The notes under the pieces are model-generated. The model was given only the letters and a program-made list of their open reading frames with translations, was not told the origin of the DNA and made no database searches. A stretch of 64,000 nucleotides of DNA from Agelas oroides (lineage: Eukaryota; Porifera; Demospongiae; Agelasida; Agelasidae): contig OX422186.1 of NCBI GenBank assembly GCA_949130485.1, positions 3,203,313-3,267,312 of the forward strand, given 5' to 3'. The stretch's first letter is position 1, and each line of letters begins with the position of its first letter. Both the position numbers and the translations under genes were made by a program. Below are positions 1 through 11,639 of this stretch, piece by piece.

Positions 1-85
1 ACTCGGCTTCACCTCGTGAAATTACAAAACTTTTTGTGCAATTAATCCCAAATTGCACTGCTAGCCATGGTATTACATATACATA
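1..85. repeat. dispersed repeat end, inverted relative to 34.14-34.23 kb
   Basis: Read on the minus strand, this segment closely matches 34138-34205, sharing the words GGATTAATTGCACAA and TGTAATTTCACGAGG. It is therefore one end of a dispersed repeat. The element type is unknown because the window edge cuts it. Confidence 0.6.
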
Positions 86-165
86 CACGAACACAATGTC
101 AAGTGTTTTGACCTCAAATATGGAAGGTCATTACAACTTGATGTATGTGCCAAGCTAACGTATAC

Positions 166-1438
166 CTGGTAGCAGTTGATCCATTCCTGCCATTGATTTC
201 AGGCATTTCTGAACCTCATCATAGTACTGGCTGAACGTAGTTGAAGTACTTGACATTTGAACACTCTTGGGGGTAACTCCTGACCAGGTTCATCTGGTTT
301 CCTCCACTGTCTTGCCAAGAGATTCGCTGCAGATGCAAATTTAGGTAGTGACAAGTATGAAGTAGTGCTAACTATTGATTACTACATACAATCACGTTAC
401 CGCAAAATTTAAAAACCATACCAAAGTTTTATAGTTTTCTCTTATAAGGTATTCATTGAAATTTTCACCCAATGAAAATAACCAGCTGTAGGTTGTGCAC
501 TTATATTCTGGACGAAGTCCCGATCCACTTCCCCTAGACTTGAAAAGTCCTCAAATAGTGGATTGGGGAAAAACCAAAGGAATCGATGGGAGAATCCCTT
601 TTCTGCAGTTGCCGGCATCTCAATCAATCCCCTGGCTACTCCTGGCTGCGTAAATCCACCCACAGTCAATTGCGTTGAAGACATCACAAAGTTGGCATCA
701 CCACTGACTGTACATGTGTGAGAAACAGGTTATAGCATTACTTGGTTGTCAATATTATGTAGTCATACTTACTGTTCCCATGCAACCATATCAGCTTCAA
801 ATCTATTGTTGGATGTTGCTTAGCAACCAAATGTTTGAATGTGAATAACACTAAGTAGAATGGGTAGAGGTGTGTCAGTGGGTTGCTAAATAACATTCCC
901 CAGACAGAACAGAATTTCACCCTTTGGTCTGCAAAACCTAATTGCAAGTGGCACATACACATGTATCATACTCATCAAGTGACTGACCTGTATCCCTTCT
1001 CCATGGATGTGCATTGTAGAGCTGTAGGAATAGTGACAGCTCGTGAGAATCTGACAATCCGCGTCCACGATAGAGATTGATCTGAGTCAAAAATGCAGAC
1101 ATTTCATCGTAAAAACCAAGCAGTCGGCAGCAATTCTCGCTCATCAAGGCACCCATTTTCTCAAATGTGGCGTCATCAAAAACCCACGTTGGTTCTTCAT
1201 CAGTTACGCCACACATCACATGTATCTCTTGCATCATAGAGTACAGGTGTCGAAAGAGGGTTGATTTCCCACTCCCAGTTGGCATAGATACGGTCAACCA
1301 TGCAAGAACTGGTTCAGTCCAGTCGGTGCCAGGGACTTTCACAACTGATGGGGATAGCACAAAGCTGCCAAGTACAACATATCCACAAAGGACAGCTGTG
1401 GGTGGCAGGTTCAGTGCACTTCCGACTCTTTCACATCC
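166..1438 (-). CDS. DUF3987-like P-loop ATPase, spliced, partial
   Basis: Three minus-strand blocks read as one protein. Exon a (1438-988) opens after an AG acceptor. It carries a Walker A motif (MPTGSGKST), then a Walker B-like LLGFYDEMS, then YNAHPWRRDT. It ends at a GT donor in phase 1. Exon b starts at 707 and continues in matching phase with SGDANFVMSSTQLTVGGF and later FLWFFPNPLF; its 3' end is uncertain (about 440-470). A candidate exon c (279-166) gives FSQYYDEVQKCL and ends at CCAG|gta. This order resembles DUF3987-type proteins, a family with a primase/helicase-like P-loop ATPase whose role in animals is not established. More exons are expected on both sides: upstream (above 1438) and beyond the left edge. 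The gene is divergent from the KDZ gene beginning near 2.7 kb. Family assignment is from resemblance; substrate and function are not known. Confidence 0.66.
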
Positions 1439-2736
1439 CTATTGTAAGAAGTAGACTTCAGTAGTTTCACTGTGTACGTAATTGCCGCTAAACTGCACCC
1501 CCAATGAACTAAACATGGTCTTAGTTCTTTTCTGGTTAGAGCAAGACACAAATTGATGTTTGTAAGCATTCTATATTTCATTGAAGTTTTAAGTATACAC
1601 AGAGGTGTATTTTCTGCTGTGCATTATGTAAAAAGCAATGGAAAGAAGTGTATTAAAGTGAAATTGCTGATAGTACACTAGTGAGACTGGGAAAAAAACT
1701 TAACTTAGCCTCCTTGTGATGGCAAAAACATCAGTTTGTACCCTTAGTTTGTCTGCTCCTGTTTTATCTACTCTTGTTTTGTCAATTCAATTTCTTGAAG
1801 GAATACTCTTAAGTTAGGTAAAACAAAGTTTAATAACAAATACTACAAAGAAGCAAAAGGAAGGGAAAAATATTGAGTAGGCAAAACAGCAGTGGACAAA
1901 ACAGGAGCAAAAGTTCCAGTGCAGAGTACAGTCATTAAGGTATAGTAGTCATGCTTGCTAAAAGTGCTGTACTGTGCTGGAATATGTTTCTGGAAATGAA
2001 CATTGTATGTCCAAATATCAATTTCAAATTTAGCTTTTTCAGGGAATTTGAAGCGCTTTGTAAGTGGGTTGTCAACCGTTACAAGAGTAAAGTAAACTTG
2101 TGGCTCTTGAGACTGCCTGACAGTCACATTTACTATAAGTGTCCATTTCCTTCTACAACCTGCAGCAAAGCGCCAATATACACAAATATCACAGTAAGGC
2201 TTCAAATTAAGTGGGTGATTAGCCTAGAATGGGTGTACTATGATACAATTCAACCAAGTGGTGCGCAGGTGTTTCCAAGTGGTATACCAGACAAAGCAGG
2301 TAAACACAGTCCCCCGACAGTATAAACTAGCAATACCAACAGCATCAGTATGATATTGTCAATCCAGTTTGCATAGGGGGAAAATGAATAGAAAAAAGCA
2401 TGCGTGCTCACTTGTTTTAGAGTTTCTGGGTACAGTGACCAGTTCAGATCAATCTTCCAACAGTTCTCCAGCCTATGCCTTGTTTCCTTCATCTTGCTCC
2501 ATGTTTCAGGACTTACAGCCATTGCCACGTAATTTGACAGTGACACTGCTGTCTAACTGAACTGAGTCTGAGAAAGCACATGGTGCAGCTGGCTTTTATT
2601 TGATAACAGTGGTGAACGCCCATGTGCACTGCATGCTGATATCATGCAGGATGATGTAATGTATCTAGCTAATTCTGGTGGTACTTTTCACTTTGCACAT
2701 GTACATAAGCATTCAGTGTAGTATAATGTTATCAGG
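1439..2736. other. stretch without a recognisable gene
   Basis: This lies between the divergent DUF3987-like and KDZ genes. Short minus-strand frames at 1843-2205 and 2250-2546 show no domain I recognise; the latter has one hydrophobic run that could be a membrane segment. Upstream exons of either gene and a shared promoter could lie here, but I see nothing decisive. Confidence 0.4.
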
Positions 2737-4867
2737 ATGCTGCAAGAAGCTAGTGCTATATGCAGTGATGCATCTGTTCTAAGAAGACTCTCCTTTGCTG
2801 CAGTCACTCTACATAGGGATACTCCAAGGTACTGGGAGTTAGTTGCTAGTTTTGGTTTCTTGAAGTCATCAGGCTGTGTAATTCCATCAAGTGAGAAGAT
2901 CAAGGTTCTGTTAGAAAATGTTAAATATTTGGATGAGGATGCTTTTGATACTGACAGTAACCTCCTAAAAGAGTTGATACAACATGAAGGCTTTCAAGGA
3001 AAGTTGCTTGGGATCGTACTCATATCAGGTAACCACAAATGCAAGCTTTGTGGAGGAAACTTACTGGTACGAGCAGCTAGGCCAAGTTTTCCAGTGGTTT
3101 ACAGCAATGACCTTGGAACTGTAACTGGTACACACTTCCGTAAATACTGTCAAAACAATTGGAAAGGTTGTCCATTCACACAGCACTATGGATTTCACAC
3201 AAAAGGCAATGAGTCAGAAGCAGTATACGATGACGACTTTTCACAGCTTCCGTATTTCGTCTCATCACACATGACCGTGTTCCAAACAAAGCTGCTGTGC
3301 CACCTTACTGCTGAGATGTTACTGGGACAAATCTCATACCGACAGAGATCTGACATCTTCAACTATGTTCATGGATGCGATTCGGCAAAAAAGCAGAACA
3401 CGCAGGCTATTCCACGTGAATGTGACGTGAAAGGCACCAGTTTCAACAGGTATACATATACATATCTAATCTTTTAATGCTACCCTATGGTAATCCCTCC
3501 TACATACACGGTACACTGTTTCAAAATTCTTTGTCACATAAAAGATTACTCATACACATTTACCTGTATGTGACAGTAGGTAGTAGCCTCATTCCCAGGC
3601 TTCTCCCATTATTTGTTCTCCACTTTGCGCTCACACAATCACCACTCTTCAACTCCCTGTGATTTACTGAATGCAAACCAAAGAACCAAAAAAAAAAAAA
3701 ACAGGGAAGTTCTGGGAATGAGGCTAAGTAGGTAGCCAGTAACACCTTTTTGTTCAACAGTGCAGATGAATGCATGGATCGTGGACAACTGGACAGACGA
3801 CGCCTTGAAGAGGCACACATGAGGTTTTGCATCCTGGATGTATTTAAGCGGTACCCGCAGACATTTCCTACCTGGACAATCACTTCCAATTTGCAGCAGA
3901 CCCTAGATGACATTACTCCTCTCAATTACAATGCATTTGCTACAAGATATGCAGGTTAGTTGACTACTGGTTATTAGGATAACTGTTGAGCTACAAGTGG
4001 TTACAACTACCAAATAATCAGATGGAATTGCATCAACACTATATTTCTAAGATATCCCGCTTGTATACTAAAATTGATAAATAAACGCTGGAAAATGCCT
4101 TTCAGTCAAAACATAGGCCAAGATTTCAAGTTGGTGATGAAGAAATGTCTCCTTCATTTACTGGAAAACTCCTATTTAGGACACAAAATTGTGTGTAGAG
4201 TCCTTTAGTTTAAGCTAAATTCTTGTATAATTGTGTTGTTTTCCTGTCATCCATCAGAGCATGAGTGTGGTTTTCCTGGGTGCCGAAATGTGCTTGTCAT
4301 TGATGGTAACATGAAGAACAGGCGTGACGTATGTGCTGCAAGTGAGGCTGGATTTACAGAGTACGAGGGATTGCCAGGAGTGATTAAGACTGGTTGTCAG
4401 CTATCACCTGGGTATCAGTCCAAATACTGCTACGAACATGCCCCAAGGATCAGCCCAAGGACATCTGGAGAAGACCAGACACTTGAGTGTGGTGGAGAAG
4501 GCATTGTGAGGCTAATCACTGCCAAGAAGCAGACTCGCAGTGAGACATATTATCAGGTACATGAAACACATATTTGTCTGTATATTATAGTGGTAGACAG
4601 TATTAAGTACCATCAACAAGTGTAACAGCATGATTTCTTTTAGGTTGCTTGGCTGGGACGGGAGGAACAGATGACTTGGCAGCCTGCATCGACACTACCA
4701 CAAGCACTAATTGATGAGTTTGAAAGTGTCATGGTTAGTACGGGAGCAATAATCACCGACACCAAGTTTGGTGTAGCCCACCACACACTTGTGGTAGGAA
4801 GATCCAGTGCTACAGATTCTTCGCCACCAAAGCGACTGAAGACAACTGCCCTAACTTCTGACCCAGG
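2737..4867 (+). CDS. KDZ-transposase gene, N-terminal exons: CxC5-like and CxC6-like cysteine clusters plus chromodomain-like tail
   Basis: Four exons join in phase: 2737-3449, 3761-3954, 4258-4556 and 4644-4867, all with GT-AG borders. The exact start is not known; an AG precedes 2736. Exon 1 has the cluster CKLCGG...RKYCQNNWKGCPF...HYGFHTKG, which resembles the CxC5 cluster found with KDZ transposases. Exon 3 has HECGFPGC...LVIDGNMKNRRDVC...GCQ...KYCYEHAP, like the CxC6 cluster. Exon 4 reads VAWLGREEQMTWQPASTLP, which matches the C-terminal half of a chromodomain. These clusters are thought to bind zinc and DNA, and chromodomains bind modified histones; the role here is inferred. The intron at 3450-3760 holds a MITE. 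The gene resumes at 9536, and at least one linking exon is not found, because exon 4 ends in phase 2 while 9536 needs a phase-1 partner. It could be an autonomous element or a domesticated host gene. Confidence 0.72.
3584..3726. mobile_element. 143-bp MITE, TAGCCTCATTCCCAG family, 9-bp TSD
   Basis: The terminal inverted repeats are TAGCCTCATTCCCAGGC on the left and TTCTGGGAATGAGGCTA on the right. The 9-bp target AGTAGGTAG is duplicated exactly at 3575-3583 and 3727-3735. It contains an A-run and no ORF, and sits in an intron of the KDZ gene. The 9-bp TSD suggests a Mutator-like mobiliser, but this is not proven. Confidence 0.85.
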
Positions 4868-5797
4868 GTATTGTCGTATAAAATAATTATACATTAGTCT
4901 GTGTAACTTATATACCGGTATATATATGATATACAAGTCTAAAGTGCACCCCAAGATGCACACAGAATCCAGAGTTTAGTGCTGCACACTTCAGAAATAG
5001 GATTCTGTGCTACTTAGCTAGAAAATTTTAAGCTTGTTTAAACAATATTCATTGCTACTTAGCTTAATAGCTTATGGCTTCTTCAAAACACATTTCACTC
5101 CCAATAGTCTCATTCCAAGACACAATTTTTGCACATGCCCTGTGGCCACATTGAAAAACAAGGTCTTGAACACCTTCACTAAGAAAACTGGAGCCTAAGT
5201 AAAAGTGTCATATGCAGGCAAGTTGATACACCAATGTGATTGCTTGTGGAAAGGTTCCAAATAACACCTGTGATTACTGACTGCCATATACCATCTGGTC
5301 CCAGTATTCCTAGTGAAAGTGTCCCGATCCTATTTTTCAATGAGAACGCAGGTCATGAATGACTGGGGATGAGACTACACTGTCAAGGGAGGAGCCAGAC
5401 ATCAACTTAGCTAATGTAAATAGCAAGGCCACCTTCACCTGCCACGTCCATTGTTACCCCAAAGCGTTGTAGCATACATGAAGCATGCAGTGAACCATGT
5501 TAAGTTAATAAGTTTCGTAGTGCAGCTTGCGGCTGGTGATTTTATGAATCCATTGTGTACAGATTGTATTACTTGGAACAATTATTTCTTATCTAAACGG
5601 AAATTTGTTCCTCAATTTGTCTAATCTTACTGTCTGACTAGCTGGCTTCTCTGACAGTTGATCACAGCTGCACATAGGCTACATAATGTTTGTTTTGCTG
5701 TACTCTTGCATTTGGCAGTGCTTGGTCTGTTGTCAAAATGCATTAAATACTGAATATGAACTTATTACAAGGACAGGTAATTGTTAACATCTTAATA
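4868..5797 (+). other. intron-like sequence of the KDZ gene, no gene seen
   Basis: No exon-like block, RNA gene or clear repeat was recognised. An unidentified linking exon of the KDZ gene would have to lie here or between 8.0 and 9.5 kb. Confidence 0.4.
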
Positions 5798-8048
5798 CAA
5801 TGGCAGTTATTCATTTATCGGAAATGATATACAGTCATGAGGGCAGGGCTCTAATTAGAGTATCGTCGCGAACGTGGTGAAGTGTTTACTCAAGGACAGC
5901 ATTGGCCATTGCTGTTTGAAGAGTCTCTGGCTTCCCGTAAGTACAGTGATGAATATCTGTGTTGCTCTAGGCTAGATCAGACTGAAAGAAACAGCAGTCT
6001 TTTGATGGTCTACACTCCGTAATTTACGGAGTGTAGACCATCAAAAGACTGCCTCTCAGGATAACTGTTGCATGCATGCGCTCGGCGGGTAGGTCGACAG
6101 ATGGCGCTCGTACGCCAGTTGTTTGCGTATATCGCTTATAAAAAGTAGATATTTGTGAAGTACAAAGTCTCTTCTACACAATCTGGCGCAAGTCCAGCTT
6201 GAATCGGTGCCTGGAGGAGAGAGCTGGTCTGTAGAAAAGACAGGAAGTAAGCGCCATGATAATTAGTGGCCAAATTCCACACTCCGTAGACTTTCGCTAC
6301 TGAAGGCAATTATCTGGGCCGCTGGCCCAACGACTGAAAAGGCCTCACTAAGGTGTTTGGTTCATGATATAATTCGGTAGGAAGAACCTACTGTCAAACT
6401 CTAGCAATGGAGTGTGCAGCAGGCATTTTTATGAATCCCACCACTACAGCTAGCTACACTGCACACAGGCGTCCAGGAAGGTCCTTAGTACACTGACAAC
6501 ACCAGTCTTGCAGGCCCGACCCACTTCCGCAAAAGAATGGTGAACTGCGTACATGTATACAAGCCGTGTCCTACCACACTGTACAGTGGGTACAATCACA
6601 TTGCAGTATTTTGTCACATGACGCATTACATGACTGTAGCAGTGTTGAAAATGGTGAAAGAGAGCTAGGGTATCTTTTCCGCTACTACAGAAGCTGTAGA
6701 AACACTTCTCGGGGAGCGTGCTTACTCCACAACGTAATTCAAGAGTGCATTATTTGAAATCTGGTTACGTCATCCAGCTAATTGCATTCCAGTAGGACAT
6801 GGCTTGTACACACAGTTCACCACACACTTCCCTTCTTTGCGGAAGTAGGCCTGCAAGACTAAGACAACACCATGTGCTAGAGATGAGTATGAGGATAGCG
6901 ATGAGCAGCAGTAGTGTTTGCAATGAAGTAAACACTGGCGTACTGTACATGGTAAAAACGATGAGGACTCATTGAGAAGGTAAGCTAGCTGGAGGAGTAG
7001 CTGAGCTGGCCACTCAAAATCAATTGGTAGTTTTTTGCATGTGATTTCCACACTAAACTACAATTTAGTTTGACGTGGCTTTACCATATACGCTAACATA
7101 GATATCTATCTATGACGCTAATGTTTACTTCATTGCAAACACTACTGCTGCTCATCGCTATCCTCATACTCATCTCTAGTACTAGTCTCGGTCCCAGACC
7201 CAAAACCAACCCCAGTGCGGATCGCTTTCAATATTGCACACATTATACTGGAAGCGATAGACATGTCGGATGAGGTTTGGGGGTGAGACTACTCTAGTAC
7301 ATGATGATGTCTGTGTACAGTGTAGCTAGCTGTAGTGGTGGGACACCCTTTACATCTCAAAATGGGGATTCATAAAAATGCCTGCTGCACACTCCATTGC
7401 TAGAGTTTGACAGTAGGTTCTTCCTACCGAATTATCTGATGAACCAAACACCTTAGTGAGGCCCTTTACAGAGTGTAGACCATCAAAACACTGCTGTTTC
7501 TTTCAGTCTGATCTACTACAGCAGCCTAGAGCAACACAGATATTCATCACTGCACTTACGGGAAGCCAGAGACTCTTCAAACAGCAACGCTGTCCTTGAG
7601 TAAACATAGTCTCGCAAGCCCGACCCACTTCCGCTAGAGAAGGGAGAGGGTCTGGTGAACAGCTTATACAAGCCTTGTCCCACCGCACTGTACAGTGGGT
7701 ACAATCAGATTGCAGTATTTTGTCACATGACGCATTACATCACTGTTTGAGTAGCATAGCAGTCTTCAAAACGGCAAACATGAGCTAGGGCATCTTTTCC
7801 GCGAAGCTGTAAAAACACTTCGACTATACTTCTCAGGGAGCGTGCTTACTCCGCAACAGGTAATTCAAGAGTGCATTATTTGAAATCTGGTTACGTCATC
7901 CAGCTAATTGCATTCCGTTGGGACACGGCTTGTATACGCAGACTAGAGTAAACACTTCACCGCGATCGCGACGATACTCTAATTAGAGCCCTGCCCTCAT
8001 GACTGTATATCTAATTATTCATTTCCGATAAATGAATAACTGCCATTG
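5798..8048. mobile_element. 2.25-kb composite foldback DNA transposon, non-coding
   Basis: The outer arms are inverted copies. Left 5798-5891 (CAATGGCAGTTATTCATTTA ... ATGAGGGCAGGGCTCTAATT ... AGTGTTTACT) pairs with right 7948-8048, with a small indel. Further inverted pairs are nested inside: about 5892-6000 with 7500-7605, 6340-6470 with 7325-7460, and 6890-6935 with 7118-7165. A 300-bp direct repeat lies at about 6505-6800 and 7615-7945. A short perfect hairpin around TACACTCCGTAA sits at 5997-6050. No ORF resembles a transposase, so it is non-autonomous. It lies in the large intron of the KDZ gene. Confidence 0.8.
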
Positions 8049-8416
8049 GTACATGGTTTGGCCAACCACACAGGATTTTTAAAGTTGGATCCACTTCATC
8101 AGACATTGCGTGCAATACAGAAAAGGACAAGACCAGACTCCATGACCGTACAGCAGGTGAAATTACATCAAAGAGAACTTCTATGTCTAAGTATATGTTA
8201 GATCCTTTTTCACATATACTGCAAAGCGGTGAAGCCACTAGTAGTATGTATGAAAGAGGATCTAACATTGTTCAACATCAACTTAGAAACCATTGTCCCT
8301 GTCCTTGTTAACTGAGTAATGGCCTCCTAGACCCTCCATGAGTCTCCATAATGAGGGAAGAAAAACCTGTTTCCATGGTGATGGCTACTAGAACTGTCTA
8401 GAGAGAGGCCTATAAT

Positions 8417-8910
8417 TAGCCTCATTCCCAGGCCTCGCCCCCTTTTTTTTTTTATTCGGTTTGCATCCAGTATAATACACGGAGGCGGAAGAGTGGCGAA
8501 AAATGGGGAAGGCCTGGGAACACTTATCACATGAATGACGTCAGGTGGATGTGAGGTGGACGTGGGGGGGTGGTGCCTGACTACAAGTATGTGTGCAATG
8601 AACCTGAGAGCAAGTTTCTTACCGGTCAAGCCGAGTACTCACGATCTTGTGAGCGTCTGGGGTTTTGCCTAGCGATGGAGCACTCGATGATGAAGTAAGT
8701 CTAGTATGTTTTGAATGCAGACCCCTTCCCCCATACGTCCACCTCACGTCATTCATGTGATAAGTATTCCCATGGGAATACTTATCACATGAATGACGTG
8801 AGGTGGACGTATGGGCAGGCATTCCCCGTTTTCACCTCTCTTCCACTTCCATGTATTCTACTGAACGCAAACCGAAGAACAAAAACAGGGGAGGCCTGGG
8901 AACGAGGCTA
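8417..8910. mobile_element. TAGCCTCATTCCCAG-family MITE with internal perfect palindrome
   Basis: The ends TAGCCTCATTCCCAGGCCTC and GGCCTGGGAACGAGGCTA are inverted. Candidate 9-bp TSDs GCCTATAAT (8408-8416) and GCTTATAAC (8911-8919) agree at seven of nine bases. Inside, 8730-8815 is an 86-bp perfect palindrome centred on CCCATGGG. No coding capacity is seen. Confidence 0.72.
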
Positions 8911-9535
8911 GCTTATAACTCCTATAGGTTAGGGCTGATGAACACAGAAAATCAATTTTGAATGGGCAATTTTTGAAATGTGTGCATCAGGTTTGGAGCA
9001 ATTACTGTGCTCGATATACCCTCATAACTCACCCTCTTTCCAAGAAAGTACCTGGTTACAAGGGTAGGCTCACTATTTTGAAATAATTGCACTCTTTTCT
9101 ATATGTGTAACTATATTAATTAAGCCCATTGTTTTAATCTAGTTTCTCATCCTCAATGTCAATGTATAAGTAGTCGGCATGCCGCAAAAAGAGCTAAAAG
9201 ATACCTATTTCTAAAAGCTTGCAGTGCATACCCCACAGATGCTATGTCTCATACTTCTTTCACAAGAAGCATGACCTCTTGAGGGCAGGAGCTGCAATTT
9301 TTGTAGTGGCTGCTCACTTGCATGGACTTTTGAGGGACTCTCTACGGGTGGTCATTTTACACACTGGTGTCAGGGCATAGTCTGACATTGTTATGCAAGA
9401 CCATTTACGAGGGAGAAACATAAACCCATTACCTTAGGCAACCTACTGCTAATGTGAAAATGAGCAACTATGTATATTGCCTAAGTAATGCTAAATATAG
9501 TGATAACAGACAATGTTTTCTAAACAATCTTACAG
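8911..9535 (+). other. intron-like sequence, no recognised feature
   Basis: I see no conserved ORF or repeat here. It ends at the AG acceptor of the KDZ-core exon at 9536. Confidence 0.35.
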
Positions 9536-11479
9536 GAATATTGGCTGGAGTGCGTCCCTGTGGTATAATTGTTTTACTTGCAGAGCTGTTTAGGGCTGAG
9601 TCAAAGTCATAGGTATATGCTAATTTGCATGAGTTCATGAGAAGACACCCAAGAGTCTTGGAAAATATTGGTAAGAGCACCTATAGCCACTAATTCAGTA
9701 TGCTGAATAATAGTTAAAAAGCCAACAATTATCACCTGACTGAACTGCCATGCCCTGCATGTAGTTGAGAAGGCCAAATTTCTTACTTCCTCTAGAGTTC
9801 ATATGCTATGATGATGGCTGTCACCTGCGCATGTTTGCCCAGCAAAGTAACAGGAAGAATGTGACTCCAACTGCGCAAAAACTGTCCAAAGTTGAAATTG
9901 TGATTGACAAGCTACATATGGAAGGACATACTGATGAGTGGTGCAAGGCCAACTGTGATCCTCATCTTTTCAAGGCGTTGGACAAAGTAAGTATCTGTCA
10001 GATAAACACTCCTGAGTTTTATTAGCCATCACCATGGTAACATGTCTTTCTTCCCTGGGATACTCATGGAAGGTCTAAGAGCTCATTAATGAGATAATAA
10101 GGACAAAAATTATGGCTACTACATACTAAGTATGTTAGATCTATTTCGCACATACTGCTTTTGTTGCTTCAAAGTGTATGCAAAAAAAAGGAAAAAGTCT
10201 ATATCTTGTAGATGCTCATTGCTACGTGTAGTAATAGCTTGGAGAGTTTATTGTAGCTACAGCTGATGAAGGTCCACGAACCGAAACATTCTGTAACAAT
10301 TGTTGTAAATCTGCTACGATAAGCTCTCCAAGTTAAAGGAAAAGTCTAGCATAGTAGTGTAATCCTAGAATCAAAGAGCCATACTTAGTCAAGTGCTAAC
10401 TGTGAGCCACCTGGTTGTGAATCCTTACACAGTCAACTAAGAAGATGCTTCAGGACGAACCTCCATCAGTGAGCAATACATTGCTGATGTATTATTTGTC
10501 ATGGCACACAATACAGCCATGTGTGTCATGGTCCATAGTTGCATACGGAAACCGGTGCGTAATTGCATAAAGCAGAAGTTACCATGTGCTTTACACACTG
10601 AGTTGCCTTCACTCTCTTTCATGCAGACGCTAAACGTTGCTGTAGCCCTTCACTGTCGCTCTCAACTGAGCTTAAGGCACACATGGATGTTCAATCTTTT
10701 TTAAAATGCGCATTTGTAGTAAGTGGCCGCAAACAAGCCAACAAGCAAGCACATACATGCATGTGCGCAATGCAATCCCACTAGTGAGGGTCTTGGATGA
10801 GCAGCGGAAGCACTCCACCGGGACGCAGTTTCCGCTGGTGGAATTCATTTTTTCAAGCATCCGGGGGTTTTTTGGGGTCTTGTAGTTAGCTTGCTCCTCC
10901 TCGCTCAACTCAAACCATATTGCCAGGGCCTCCCCTTCCAGCAAGGTCGGAAGCTTCAAAAACACTTCGACGCATCCCCATCTGCAAGTGTTCTAGGAAC
11001 CATCTGCTGCTACCAATGTAGTCGTTTCAAGTATTCATTGAGATATATACAGCTTATATACAAAATCAGTTGTCTCAACAAGGTCTATATGCAGCGCTAA
11101 TAGTATCTGTGGTTATGCAAGTTCATTAATGCCTATGCATGTAAAATACAAATACTGTACAAAAACTAAAAGATAGTATCTAAACCACAGTCCTACACAC
11201 CATTACATATGCATAAAAACATCAGGCGAATGTAACATTTCATATCAAATTTTTGAACGTGCAAAATGCTTCCCATCTGTGTTGACACTGTTATATGTAC
11301 ATAACACATTTCTCCAGGTTGACACTGAGGCATGTGAACAGTGTTTTTCTTGGCTCTCTCGATATGCTAAAATAAGTAGGAAGATGCAACGAAGCACTTT
11401 TTTGTTCTTTGTATTATACATGTGCGACATACACAATGTAAGGGAAGAGAGCAAATTACGAAGAAGCGATTTCATGTGA
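9536..11479 (+). CDS. KDZ transposase core, C-terminal exons, with in-frame TAG
   Basis: There are three exons. 9536-9670 encodes ILAGVRPCGIIVLLAELF, then an in-frame TAG at 9610-9612, then VYANLHEFMRRHPRVLENI. 9796-9987 encodes EFICYDDGCHLRMF...DKLHMEGHTDEWC. 11318-11479 encodes VDTEACEQCFSWLSRYAKIS and ends at TGA. Splice phases match across both introns (phase 1, then phase 0). The pattern CYDDGCHL / HMEGHTDEWC / TEACEQCFSWLSRY is typical of KDZ (Kyakuja-Dileera-Zisupton) transposases. The conserved acidic residues probably form the DDE site, by family knowledge. Homologues usually have a sense codon at the TAG (inference). This copy is therefore a recent pseudogene, is recoded, or contains a sequencing error. 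The intron at 9988-11317 holds a hairpin repeat and a gag relic. Confidence 0.72.
10230..10336. repeat. short inverted-repeat element
   Basis: CTTGGAGAGTTTATTGTAGC on the left pairs with GCTACGATAAGCTCTCCAAG on the right, giving a roughly 107-bp hairpin-prone element in the KDZ intron. No ORF and no clear TSD. Confidence 0.6.
10815..10965 (-). pseudogene. LTR-retrotransposon gag fragment
   Basis: Minus-strand translation contains LKLPTLLEGEALAIWFELSE followed by EEQANYKTPKNPRM. This resembles the gag region of Ty3/gypsy-like elements, where subunits pass from LPTLLEG to ELSEEEQ. Only about 50 residues remain, with no LTR or pol beside it, so it is a relic in the intron of the KDZ gene. Confidence 0.55.
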
Positions 11480-11639
11480 TTAATGTTGATTATACTTGAT
11501 TTGTTCTGTAAAGTTACATGTTGCCTTTATTGTTTTATTAACTGTACTCTCAGTTTGATGTTCACTGAGAAATATGAAATGATTTTAATTTGTGTCAGGA
11601 ATGTTTTCAGAAGTACTTCAAGTTCATGCTTTGGACATC

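Noticed and set aside
2250-2546. 98-codon minus-strand frame with a hydrophobic stretch
   Set aside because: No family resemblance, start context or splice partner. Left as unassigned sequence.
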